The position numbers were made by a program, and so were the translations under genes. From NCBI GenBank assembly GCA_900473185.1, contig UCKU01000014.1:1-64000 (forward strand): 64,000 nucleotides of DNA, read 5' to 3'. Below, piece after piece: positions 17,670 to 25,173 of the stretch (positions are counted from its first letter, which is position 1; the number at the start of each line of letters is the position of its first letter). The notes under the pieces were generated by a model. That model saw only the letters and a program-made list of their open reading frames with translations, had not been told where the DNA came from and ran no database searches. The DNA is from Hyphomicrobiales bacterium. GTDB lineage: Bacteria; Pseudomonadota; Alphaproteobacteria; Rhizobiales; Rhizobiaceae.

Positions 17670-17945
17670 TTACAAGGAACATGGAGCACCGAGCGAGGTG
17701 TTTGGCACAGTTGAAGCCGACACCTGAACCGGGGCCCGGAGAGAGCGCTGCAGCCGCACCATCAACGTGCCCGCTCCGCCGCCGGCAAATTCATGCAGGG
17801 CGCCATAGGCAAGACCACCGCCGGGCAGGAGCGGGTCGATTTCCGGCACGCCGGAGGAAAGATAGCCAGCCTTTCTGGCCGACACGCCCTCCAGCGAGGC
17901 GATGCGCTCGCGCAGGTCGGAAATAACCCGTTGCCGCCGTCGTTG
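17670..17945 (-). pseudogene. imuA-like remnant (RecA-like mutagenesis protein)
   Basis: A minus-strand frame without a start codon reads RVISDLRERIASLEG, then YLSSGVPEIDPLLPGGGLAY and GALHEFAGGGAGTL. This matches the N-terminal RecA/SulA-like region of ImuA, part of the ImuAB-DnaE2 SOS mutasome. The sequence then departs into unrelated residues and stops at 17670. No imuB or dnaE2 follows. It lies immediately downstream of the SRAP-like gene on the same strand, so it may be the relic of an SOS operon truncated at its 3' side. Confidence 0.6.
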
Positions 17946-17956
17946 CGGCTCGCAAT

Positions 17957-18463
17957 TTAGACCGCAAGTCTTGGCTGGAAGGAAGCGTTTGAAAGAGGTT
18001 TGACACGGAAGGCGCCGACGGGAAGTGGCCGCAGGATTTCATCTTCGGGTACAAGCCGGTCGAGCCAATCCATCCGTTGATCGCGCGTCAGGACCGCCAT
18101 CTGCCGGTCATGATAGGGCGCGATGTCGGCATTCGCCTCGATCGTCAGGATGGCATAGGCCTCGGGCCAATCTGAAGAGCCCGGCCGCCAGATCCCTGCG
18201 AAATAGAACCAGTCGCCGTTGGCGAGCGAGAAAATGAAATTCTTGCCCCCACTGCGATGACGGAACTCGGATGCCGGCACCAGGCAGCGGTGGGTTGAAA
18301 ACGTCTTTCCTTCAGAGCGGACGACATTGACCGCGCGCGACCCACCATCAAGCGGACGCAGCCCCCAGGGCAGCTCGACCATCTCCTCATCGCCGTCCCG
18401 TCGTCTTATGATAACGCGACGCTCGTCGAGCGGGGCGTCGGACTGGAAAACCTTCGCGTTCAT
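17957..18463 (-). CDS. SRAP-like protein (YedK/HMCES family) lacking catalytic Cys and Glu
   Basis: 168 residues from ATG 18463. SRAP features are clear: LPWGLRPLDGGSRAVNVVRSEG (substrate-loop Asn), RCLVPASEF, FAGIWRPG and the conserved PYHDRQMAVL His. However, the chain starts MNAKVFQSDAP and has no Cys2, the residue that crosslinks to abasic sites in single-stranded DNA. By my alignment the conserved Glu of GFYEW is also replaced (ASEFRHRSG). It may bind DNA without forming the thiazolidine crosslink, or be degenerate. It diverges from a canonical SRAP gene across an SOS box. The frame can be opened further upstream to 18574, but that would pass through the SOS box and the neighbour's start. 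Confidence 0.75.
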   Translation of the reverse strand: MNAKVFQSDAPLDERRVIIRRRDGDEEMVELPWGLRPLDGGSRAVNVVRSEGKTFSTHRCLVPASEFRHRSGGKNFIFSLANGDWFYFAGIWRPGSSDWPEAYAILTIEANADIAPYHDRQMAVLTRDQRMDWLDRLVPEDEILRPLPVGAFRVKPLSNASFQPRLAV

Positions 18464-18468
18464 ATGTA

Positions 18469-18483
18469 GAACATAGCAAGAAC
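18469..18483. promoter_or_regulatory. SOS box (LexA operator), GAAC-N7-GAAC
   Basis: GAACATAGCAAGAAC at 18469-18483 is an exact match to the alphaproteobacterial LexA operator GAAC-N7-GAAC. It sits in the 51-base gap between the two divergent SRAP genes, six bases upstream of one start. A related element with 6-base spacing (GAACTGCGAGGAAC, 18499-18512) lies next to the other start. Both genes are therefore likely induced by DNA damage. Confidence 0.8.
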
Positions 18484-18514
18484 TCAGCTTCACAACAAGA
18501 ACTGCGAGGAACAC

Positions 18515-19105
18515 ATGTGCAATGATTATCGGCTGATGGTGGACGTGGCTTCGATCGTCGAGGATTTCGCCCACCTGAAGATCAAGATCCGTTTTGGTGA
18601 AGGTGCACCGAACGTTGATGCACGCGAGGACATCAAGATCACCGACATGGCGCCGATCGTCCGCACGATCGAGGGCGAGCGGGGTGAAGGCGATCTAGTG
18701 CAGCGGCGCTGGAGCTGGCCGGGACAGAACAAGCGGCCGGTGTATAACTTTCGATCGGACGGACGCGAGTTCAACTCCAATCGCTGCCTGATCATCGCAG
18801 ACGGCTTCTACGAGTTCACCGATCCAGGGGAAAAGGGCAAAAAGCGCAAGGACAAGTGGCTGTTCACCAAGAAGGACGAACCGATCTTCTGCGTCGCCGG
18901 CATCTGGCGCGACACGGATGACGTCGGGCAAGCCTTCACCATGCTGACGACGGAGCCTGGCCCGGATATCGCACCTTACCATGACCGGCAGATCGCCATC
19001 CTTGAGCGGAACGCCTGGGCAGACTGGCTCGATCCATCTGTCTCGGCGAAATCTCTGATCAGGCCGCTTCCCGCCGGCACCCTCAATGTCGAACAGGTCG
19101 GCTGA
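18515..19105 (+). CDS. SOS response-associated SRAP protein (YedK/HMCES family)
   Basis: 196 residues beginning MCNDYRLM. Cys2 becomes N-terminal after Met removal and forms the covalent thiazolidine with abasic sites in single-stranded DNA in characterised SRAP proteins. The other active-site residues are visible: Asn in VYNFRSDGREF, Glu in GFYEFT and His in PYHDRQIAIL. The protein shields abasic sites at replication forks. GAGGA precedes the start, and the SOS box at 18469-18483 lies 32 bases upstream. It is followed by ligD on the same strand, so it belongs to a DNA-repair island. Confidence 0.92.
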   Translation: MCNDYRLMVDVASIVEDFAHLKIKIRFGEGAPNVDAREDIKITDMAPIVRTIEGERGEGDLVQRRWSWPGQNKRPVYNFRSDGREFNSNRCLIIADGFYEFTDPGEKGKKRKDKWLFTKKDEPIFCVAGIWRDTDDVGQAFTMLTTEPGPDIAPYHDRQIAILERNAWADWLDPSVSAKSLIRPLPAGTLNVEQVG

Positions 19106-19333
19106 CGCGTTTTCTGTTTCCATTACCGCATCTCGACAGGCTGAATTGGAACAAAATGCGGGCTGGAACCTTCTCAGTTGCGAGGTCGCATGCCGTCCAA
19201 ACCGGACGTGACAGGGATGATGAACGCGCTCCTTGCGGCCAACGAAACGGCAGCCGAGCGTCCCACCTGTCCGGCCTGCGCCTCAGCTCCGTCGTCATTC
19301 GACGCGGATGGAGGAAGTGTATCGGGGATCGCG

Positions 19334-21997
19334 ATGGCCAGCGACAAGCTCTCAACCTACAAGCAGAAGCGCGACTTTCAGAAGACGCAGGAGCCGAGCG
19401 GCCAGGCGAAGTTGAAGGCGTCGAACCGTCGCCGCTTCGTCATCCAGAAACATGACGCGACCCGATTGCATTACGATCTCCGGCTTGAGCTCGATGGTGT
19501 GTTCAAATCCTGGGCGGTAACCAAAGGCCCGTCTCTCGATCCACACGACAAACGTCTTGCCGTCGAGGTCGAGGATCATCCGCTCGACTACGGCGACTTT
19601 GAAGGCACAATTCCGAAAGGACAATATGGCGGCGGCACGGTGATGCTCTGGGATCGCGGCTATTGGGAGCCGGAAGGCAGCAAGAGCCCCGAGCAGGCTC
19701 TGGCTAAGGGGGACTTCAAATTCACCCTCGAAGGCCAGCGACTGCATGGCAGCTTCGTCCTCGTGCGGATGCGTAATGACCGTGACGGCGGCAAACGCAC
19801 CAACTGGCTGCTGATCAAACACCACGATGATTTCTCCGTCGAGGAAAACGGCGCGGCAGTCCTGGAAGAGAACGCAACCTCTGTTGCCTCCGGCCGGACG
19901 ATGGAAGCGATCGCTGCCGGCAAGGGCAAGAAGCCAAAACCGTTCATGATCGAAAGTGGCGACGTGCAGGCGGATGCCGTGTGGGACAGCGACCACGGCC
20001 TTGCAGCGGAAGAACGCAAAGCAGAAACGAAGCCCAAGAAGAAGCCGACGCCGACAAAGCCAACGAAATCCGCGATGGTGGAGTTTATCGCGCCGCAGCT
20101 CTGCGAAACGCGCGAACGTCCGCCCTCGGCGGATGGCTGGATCCACGAGATCAAGTTCGACGGTTACCGGATCCAGATGCGCATCGAGAACGGCGAGGTG
20201 ACGCTCAAGACCCGCAAGGGCCTCGACTGGACGGGCAAATATCCGGCCATCGCGGCTTCGGCCGCAAACCTGCCCGACGCGATCATCGACGGGGAGATCT
20301 GTGCGCTCGATGAAAACGGGGCGCCGGACTTCGCCGCGCTGCAGGCGGCGCTATCGGAAGGCAAGACGGATGCGTTGGTATATTTCGCCTTCGACCTGAT
20401 GTTTGAAGGCAATGAGGATCTTCGAGAGCTGCCGCTGACGGAGCGCAAGGATCGGCTGCAGACATTGCTGAGCGATGCAGGCGACGATCCACGCCTGCGT
20501 TTCGTCGAGCATTTCGAAACCGGCGGCGACGCCGTCTTGAAGTCTGCTTGCAAGCTCTCGCTCGAAGGGATCGTCTCGAAGCAGGCCGCCGCTCCCTATC
20601 AATCTGGCCGCACCGACACCTGGGTCAAATCGAAGTGCCGGGCAGGCCATGAGGTGGTGATCGGCGCATATGCCACGACCAACGGCAAGTTCCGGTCGCT
20701 GCTGGTTGGCGTCAACCGCGGCAGCCATTTCGTCTATGTTGGCCGTGTCGGCACGGGCTATGGCGCCGGCAAAGTCGATGTTCTGCTACCCAAGCTGCGC
20801 GCGCTGGAAACGGCCAAGTCACCGTTCACCGGTATCGGGTCGCCGAAGAAGGATGCCAACGTCGTGTGGGTGAAGCCGGACCTGGTGGCGGAGATCGAGT
20901 TCGCGGGCTGGACCGCCGATGGCCTTGTCCGCCAGGCAGCGTTTAAGGGCCTGCGGGAAGACAAACCAGCAGGGGAAGTCGTCGCCGAGAAGCCTGTCTC
21001 ACCCGGAGAAGCCGATGTGCCTGATCCGGAGGCAGAGGCCGAAAAGCCAGCGCCGGCAAAATCCTTCCGGAAGGGCGGCAAGGCAAATGTGATGGGCGTG
21101 TTGATCTCCAATCCCGAGAAACCGTTGTGGCCCGACGCTGGCGACGACAGGCCGGTCACCAAGGTTGAGCTTGCGAACTACTACGAAGTCGTCGGACCTT
21201 GGCTCATCGACCACATCAAAGGCCGGCCGTGCTCGATCATCCGGACGCCCGATGGCATCGGCGGTGAGCAGTTCTTCCAGCGCCATGCCATGCCCGGAAC
21301 GTCGAACCTCTTGGAACTGGTGACCGTCTTCGGCGATAAGAAGCCCTACCTGCAGATCGACCGCGTAGAGGGCTTGGCGGCCATCGCCCAGATCGGCGGC
21401 GTGGAACTGCACCCCTGGAATTGCGAACCGAAACAGCCTGAGGTCCCGGGTCGGCTGGTCTTCGACCTCGATCCCGGTCCGGACGTAGCCTTCTCCACCG
21501 TCGTCGAGGCAGCCCGAGAGTTGCGTGATCGGCTGCAGGAACTCGGCCTTGTCAGTTTCTGCAAGACCACGGGCGGCAAGGGGCTGCATGTCGTCACGCC
21601 GCTTGCGGTGGCGAAGGGCAAGAAACTGGCATGGCCCGAGGCAAAAGGTTTTGCGCACGACGTCTGCCTGCAGATGGCGCGGGAGAACCCAGAACTTTAT
21701 TTGATCAAGATGGCGAAGAACCAACGCAACGGCCGCATCTTCCTCGACTATCTGCGCAACGATCGCATGGCGACTGCCGTGGCGCCACTGTCGCCGCGCG
21801 CCCGGCCCGGCGCTCCGGTGTCGATGCCTCTCACATGGAGCCAGGTGAAGACGGATCTCGATCCGAAGCGATTTACGATCCGCTCGGTGCCGGCACTCCT
21901 GGCGAAGACGAGTGCCTGGCAGGACTACTGCGATGGGCAGCGGTCGCTCGAACAGGCGATCAAGCGCCTTGCCAAGTCGATGAAGCGGGCCGCCTGA
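19334..21997 (+). CDS. ligD: multifunctional NHEJ DNA ligase LigD (phosphoesterase-ligase-polymerase)
   Basis: 887 residues from ATG 19334. 3'-phosphoesterase domain about 1-190 (FVIQKHDATRLHYDLRLELD and GTIPKGQYGGGTV). ATP-dependent ligase domain about 250-545 with motif I EIKFDGYR (adenylated Lys274), DGEICALDE and EGIVSKQ. Archaeo-eukaryotic primase-type polymerase domain about 580-880 with DLDPGP (metal-binding Asp711 and Asp713). LigD processes and seals double-strand breaks with Ku. The order PE-Lig-Pol is one of the known arrangements. An in-frame extension reaches 19178 (or ATG 19193), but normal LigD proteins start near KLSTYKQKRDF, so the later ATG is preferred although its ribosome site is weak. 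Convergent with the Ku operon. Confidence 0.95.
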   Translation: MASDKLSTYKQKRDFQKTQEPSGQAKLKASNRRRFVIQKHDATRLHYDLRLELDGVFKSWAVTKGPSLDPHDKRLAVEVEDHPLDYGDFEGTIPKGQYGGGTVMLWDRGYWEPEGSKSPEQALAKGDFKFTLEGQRLHGSFVLVRMRNDRDGGKRTNWLLIKHHDDFSVEENGAAVLEENATSVASGRTMEAIAAGKGKKPKPFMIESGDVQADAVWDSDHGLAAEERKAETKPKKKPTPTKPTKSAMVEFIAPQLCETRERPPSADGWIHEIKFDGYRIQMRIENGEVTLKTRKGLDWTGKYPAIAASAANLPDAIIDGEICALDENGAPDFAALQAALSEGKTDALVYFAFDLMFEGNEDLRELPLTERKDRLQTLLSDAGDDPRLRFVEHFETGGDAVLKSACKLSLEGIVSKQAAAPYQSGRTDTWVKSKCRAGHEVVIGAYATTNGKFRSLLVGVNRGSHFVYVGRVGTGYGAGKVDVLLPKLRALETAKSPFTGIGSPKKDANVVWVKPDLVAEIEFAGWTADGLVRQAAFKGLREDKPAGEVVAEKPVSPGEADVPDPEAEAEKPAPAKSFRKGGKANVMGVLISNPEKPLWPDAGDDRPVTKVELANYYEVVGPWLIDHIKGRPCSIIRTPDGIGGEQFFQRHAMPGTSNLLELVTVFGDKKPYLQIDRVEGLAAIAQIGGVELHPWNCEPKQPEVPGRLVFDLDPGPDVAFSTVVEAARELRDRLQELGLVSFCKTTGGKGLHVVTPLAVAKGKKLAWPEAKGFAHDVCLQMARENPELYLIKMAKNQRNGRIFLDYLRNDRMATAVAPLSPRARPGAPVSMPLTWSQVKTDLDPKRFTIRSVPALLAKTSAWQDYCDGQRSLEQAIKRLAKSMKRAA

Positions 21998-22009
21998 ACG
22001 CGCGATCGG

Positions 22010-22288
22010 TCAGATGCCATAGCGCCGGTCGAGTTCTTTAAGGGCAGACTGCACTTCATCGATCGAGACTGGCTCTGGTGTTCCTGGCACCTGGCGGAGG
22101 GCTGGCTTTGAATCAACCGCATAAAAATCCGATGCCCAGGCCGCGAGGATTGCTCGCTTGTCATCGACGCAGAGAGACGGCGCTCTCACCACATCGATTG
22201 GCCTCCGAAGCTGCGCACCCTGAAGCAGGATCGCTGGCCCCATCCCCATAGCGTTGCTGGCCGCCTGCTGCAACATATCGTGTATCAT
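22010..22288 (-). CDS. hypothetical protein, paralogue of the product at 1452
   Basis: 92 residues of unknown function. It shares the block DDKRAILAAWASDFYAVDSK, PALRQVPGT and IDEVQSALKELDR with the protein encoded at 1452-1874, so the two define a small family. The C-terminus ends cleanly after that block (RYGI), which supports the idea that the other copy has a frameshifted tail. GAGGTGG precedes the start. It follows the DUF982 gene by nine bases and is the last gene of the minus-strand run. No membrane segment or known motif. Confidence 0.7.
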   Translation of the reverse strand: MIHDMLQQAASNAMGMGPAILLQGAQLRRPIDVVRAPSLCVDDKRAILAAWASDFYAVDSKPALRQVPGTPEPVSIDEVQSALKELDRRYGI

Positions 22289-22297
22289 CGGACCACC

Positions 22298-22597
22298 TCA
22301 CCGCACGTGCGGATCTTTGTCCCGCCGCAGGCGCGACGCGGGGATCACGTTATTTTCCGGTGCCAGCAGATCATGTTTCTCGGCAAAGGCGGCGAAGAGC
22401 CCACGCGCGGTCTCCGCTTCGATTTCACCGCGCAACGCGGCACTGCATGCCCTGAGCGCCACCGAGTGGGCCGCGTCCCGCAGCGAGGCGGGCCATTCGG
22501 CGAGATGCCGGTAAGCGTCCATCACGCCGCGAACCTCTGCCGGAAAGCCGAGGCCGACTAGAATGGAAACTGGCTGTCTGAACATATCGGGTTTCAT
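22298..22597 (-). CDS. DUF982-family small protein
   Basis: 99 residues; GGAGAG precedes ATG 22597. Typical DUF982 layout: a short beta-rich start (QPVSILVGLGFPAEVRGVMD), YRHLAEWPASLRD, then SVALRACSAALRGEIEAETA and a basic tail. Function unknown; the family is expanded in rhizobia. It lies 77 bases downstream of hsp20 and could be read from the hsp20 heat-shock promoter, with the paralogue gene at 22010 following. Confidence 0.78.
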   Translation of the reverse strand: MKPDMFRQPVSILVGLGFPAEVRGVMDAYRHLAEWPASLRDAAHSVALRACSAALRGEIEAETARGLFAAFAEKHDLLAPENNVIPASRLRRDKDPHVR

Positions 22598-22674
22598 CGC
22601 TCTCTCCTTCCCAACCCGGAATGTTGATGGATGGACGCCGTCGCGACGGCGCCCTGTTCTGCGGATAACGCAGT

Positions 22675-23148
22675 TTACGCGGCCTTTTGCGCTTCGATCT
22701 GCGCTGGAGCAGCAGACGTCAGTGCGGGAGCGCTCTGGATGGAGATCTTACGCGGCTTCAGTGCCTCGGGGATCTCGCGAACCAGATCGATCGACAAGAG
22801 ACCATTGCTGAGGTCGGCCCCGTTCACCCTGACATGATCGGCAAGCTCGAAACGGTGTTCGAACGGTCGGGCGGCGATGCCGCGATGGAGGTAGCCATCC
22901 GCGGTTGTCTCCTGCTTCTTGCCGATCACGGTCAGAAGGTTTGACTGGAAGGTGACATCGAGATCCTCCTGGACAAAACCTGCCACGGCAATCGAGATCC
23001 GGTAATTGTCGTCACCGGTCTTGACGATGTCATAGGGCGGCCAGTCGCTGATCGCGCGGGCACGCTGGGCGTTTTCGAGAAGATTGAAGACCCGGTCGAA
23101 GCCAACGCTCGAGCGGAAGAGGGGTGCATAGTCGTAAGATGTTGCCAT
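22675..23148 (-). CDS. small heat-shock protein, Hsp20/alpha-crystallin family
   Basis: 157 residues. N-terminal arm YDYAPLFRSSVGFDRVFNLL, alpha-crystallin domain about 35-130 (YRISIAVAGFVQEDLDVTFQ, then FEHRFELADHVRVNGADLSN and GLLSIDLVREIPEALKPRKI), and an Ala/Gln-rich tail. Such proteins form oligomeric ATP-independent holdases in the cytoplasm. ATG 23148 is preferred to 23154 because AAGGAGG then has a normal 8-base spacing. An RpoH-type promoter and a ROSE-like thermometer lie directly upstream, so expression is expected to be heat-induced at both transcription and translation. It lies downstream of the NHEJ operon on the same strand. Confidence 0.93.
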   Translation of the reverse strand: MATSYDYAPLFRSSVGFDRVFNLLENAQRARAISDWPPYDIVKTGDDNYRISIAVAGFVQEDLDVTFQSNLLTVIGKKQETTADGYLHRGIAARPFEHRFELADHVRVNGADLSNGLLSIDLVREIPEALKPRKISIQSAPALTSAAPAQIEAQKAA

Positions 23149-23236
23149 AGCCATATCCTCCTTGAAGCAACATGGGTACGGGAGGGCCGAAAGACGACGC
23201 CTCCAGCAAAGCCAGCCCTGTGATCAGCGGCTGACG
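23149..23236 (-). promoter_or_regulatory. ROSE-like RNA thermometer in the hsp20 leader
   Basis: The about 88-base leader from the predicted start site to the ATG ends with the ROSE signature: TTGCT placed seven bases or so before the Shine-Dalgarno (TTGCTTCAAGGAGGAT) so that it can pair with AGGAG, closed by CCAT/ATGG. An upstream hairpin (AGCC...GGCT) is also possible. ROSE elements block translation of rhizobial small heat-shock genes at low temperature. The assignment rests on motif and position. Confidence 0.7.
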
Positions 23237-23242
23237 TAATCG

Positions 23243-23273
23243 ATTTGGTTTTTGGCATATTTTGATTCAAGAG
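23243..23273 (-). promoter_or_regulatory. RpoH (sigma-32) promoter of hsp20
   Basis: On the minus strand, CTCTTGAA (-35), 17 bases, then CCAAAT (-10). This fits the CNCTTGAA-N16/17-CCANAT form described for rhizobial RpoH promoters. The predicted start near 23236 gives the leader that carries the ROSE-like element. Confidence 0.75.
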
Positions 23274-23276
23274 TGC

Positions 23277-23301
23277 GGCCAGAAAAAATTCTGGCCTTTT
23301 T
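23277..23301 (+). terminator. hairpin with T-run on the plus strand
   Basis: GGCCAGAA (23277-23284) pairs with TTCTGGCC (23289-23296) across an AAAA loop and is followed by TTTTT on the plus strand. Read on the minus strand, where the adjacent ligase gene ends 25 bases away, there is no U-run, so its role for that operon is doubtful. It would stop antisense transcription towards the ligase gene. Confidence 0.4.
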
Positions 23302-23320
23302 GCGTGCGCCGGCCCGCCAC

Positions 23321-24352
23321 TCAATCTAGCGCGTAAACCGCCGCATTATCCTGAACTTCCCGAAGTCCCTTGTAGGACGCGTGCCGCAAATTGCCGTCGT
23401 CGGTCCAGCCCCGGAACTCGATCTCGGCAATCAGCGTCGGCTGGGCGAAGATATAGTTCTTGCCCTTCAGCGCAACGACAGGCGTCCTGGTCTTCAACAT
23501 ATCGAGCGTCTTCTTCAGGTATGTCGCGTCCTTTTCCTTGAAGCCCGTGCCGACGGCGCCGACATAGACCCAGTCATGGCCGCGGCGAGCCGCAAGCAAA
23601 AGGCTGCCGATCCCGCCTCGCGCGGCGGCTGAATGCTCGTACCCAACGATCATGAAGCTTTCGCTCTGGACGCACTTGATTTTCAGCCAGTCTCCCGTCC
23701 GGCCGGAGCGGTACGAGCTGTCGCGGTGTTTGGCGATGATACCTTCCATCCCAAGCAAGCGGGCGTTTTCCAGAAGCTCGGCGCCGTCGCCTTGCAGCTC
23801 TTCGGAAAGCTGTATCGCACCAACCGCGCCATCGAGCAGATCTTCCAATAGATGCCGGCGGACCGACAGCTCAGTCTTCGTCAGATCGTGCCCATCGAAA
23901 TACAGGAGGTCGAAGGCGAATAGGATGGACTCTGTCGAGGCCCGTTTGCCGCCGCGTCCGCCTAGCGATCGCTGCAGCGCGCCGAAGTCGGAGCGGCCCT
24001 CACCGTTAAGGACGACAGCCTCCCCGTCGAGGATCGCTGTCTCGAACCCAAGCTCCTTAGCTGCAGCCGCAATTGTTGGGAACCGGTGTGTCCAGTCGTG
24101 GCCACCGCGGGTGATGATCCGAACACCGCCTGGCTCGATGTGAATTGCCAGGCGATAGCCATCCCATTTAATTTCGTAGGCCCAGTTGTTGCCTGCCGGC
24201 GGGACGGACTTTAACAGTGCGAGGCATGGCTCGACCCGATCGGGCATTGGATCGAAGGGAAGGTTCGGCTGCGCCGGATCGCGCTTTCGACGCGGCTGCG
24301 ATTTTGCAGTGAAGCTGTCGTCCTGGAGGAGGGGCTTGGCGGGTCTCTTCAT
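23321..24352 (-). CDS. stand-alone ATP-dependent DNA ligase (NHEJ type)
   Basis: 343 residues containing only the ligase core: adenylation domain with motif I EIKWDGYR (Lys62), ILDGEAVVL, FDLLYFDGHDL and EGIIAKHRDS, then an OB-fold domain (GYEHSAAARGGIGSLLLAAR and AEIEFRGWTDDG). It joins nicked or broken DNA, using ATP to adenylate Lys62. It lacks the polymerase and phosphoesterase parts of LigD. Its start overlaps the end of the Ku gene by four bases (ATGA), so translation is coupled and the product most likely works with those Ku proteins. Confidence 0.92.
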   Translation of the reverse strand: MKRPAKPLLQDDSFTAKSQPRRKRDPAQPNLPFDPMPDRVEPCLALLKSVPPAGNNWAYEIKWDGYRLAIHIEPGGVRIITRGGHDWTHRFPTIAAAAKELGFETAILDGEAVVLNGEGRSDFGALQRSLGGRGGKRASTESILFAFDLLYFDGHDLTKTELSVRRHLLEDLLDGAVGAIQLSEELQGDGAELLENARLLGMEGIIAKHRDSSYRSGRTGDWLKIKCVQSESFMIVGYEHSAAARGGIGSLLLAARRGHDWVYVGAVGTGFKEKDATYLKKTLDMLKTRTPVVALKGKNYIFAQPTLIAEIEFRGWTDDGNLRHASYKGLREVQDNAAVYALD

Positions 24353-25161
24353 TTGCCGGTCCGGGTTTCAGCGGCGACCGACTTCTTCAAGGCATCCATG
24401 ATATTGATGACGTTACTCGCCGCGGGCGACGAGGCCGGCGTCTTGACCTTGGTCTTCGATGGCTTCTTCATCGTCTTCTTCTTTTCGGCGATGATATCGA
24501 GCAGCCGGTCCTGCACCGGATCGATCACCATCTTCGGATTCCAGTGCTGCGTCTGCTTTTTGATCAATTGCTGCACCAAAGGCATTATGTCGGAATCCGC
24601 CGTCTCATCGCCGATGCCTGCAAAATAGGTATCCTCGTCACGGACTTCATCCCCATATCGCAATGTCCAAAGCACAATGCCCCTGCCGCGTGGTTCCAGC
24701 ATGACGGCGCGTTCGCGGCGAGAGATGACCAGCCGGGAGATGCCGACCATGTCCTGGGCTTCCATCGCGTCACGGATGACCGAAAACGCTTCCTGCCCGA
24801 CCGGGTCGTTGGGCGAGAGATAGTAGGGGGTGTCGAGCCAAATCCACTCCACGCTGTCGCGCGGCGTAAACGTCGAGATGTCGATCGTCTTGGTGCTTTC
24901 GAGGGCGACGTTCTCCAACTCCTCGTCTTCCAGAATGACGTATTCGTTCTCACCGCGCTGGTAGCCCTTCACCTCGTCTTCGTCCTTCACCTCTTTACCG
25001 GTGACGGAGTCGACGTAATGGCTGACCACGCGGTTCTGGGTCTCGCGGTTCAGGGTATGGAAGCGCACCTTCTCGTTCTCGGAGATCGCCGGCATCATCT
25101 GCACGGGACAGGTTACGAGGGAGAGCTTCAGATAGCCTTTCCAGTAGGGGCGGACAGCCAT
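24349..25161 (-). CDS. Ku homologue (second gene of the Ku operon)
   Basis: 270 residues; Ku core beta-barrel domain (VRPYWKGYLKLSLVTCPVQM, RFHTLNRETQNRV, ITRLVI-type barrel strands, YYLSPNDPVGQEAFSVIRDA) followed by a Lys-rich C-terminal tail (KKKTMKKPSKTK). Bacterial Ku dimers encircle DNA ends and recruit the ligase. It lies 12 bases after the first Ku gene, and its stop overlaps the ligase start. Rhizobia that carry two adjacent Ku genes can form heterodimers (known for Sinorhizobium meliloti Ku3/Ku4), so these two may do so as well. Confidence 0.94.
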   Translation of the reverse strand: MAVRPYWKGYLKLSLVTCPVQMMPAISENEKVRFHTLNRETQNRVVSHYVDSVTGKEVKDEDEVKGYQRGENEYVILEDEELENVALESTKTIDISTFTPRDSVEWIWLDTPYYLSPNDPVGQEAFSVIRDAMEAQDMVGISRLVISRRERAVMLEPRGRGIVLWTLRYGDEVRDEDTYFAGIGDETADSDIMPLVQQLIKKQTQHWNPKMVIDPVQDRLLDIIAEKKKTMKKPSKTKVKTPASSPAASNVINIMDALKKSVAAETRTGK

Positions 25162-25173
25162 TCCTTCCTCCGA

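Noticed and set aside
19178..19333. N-terminal extension of LigD from the upstream in-frame ATGs
   Set aside because: LigD proteins normally begin near the KLSTYK.KRDF segment; the extension has no known domain, though translation from there is not excluded.
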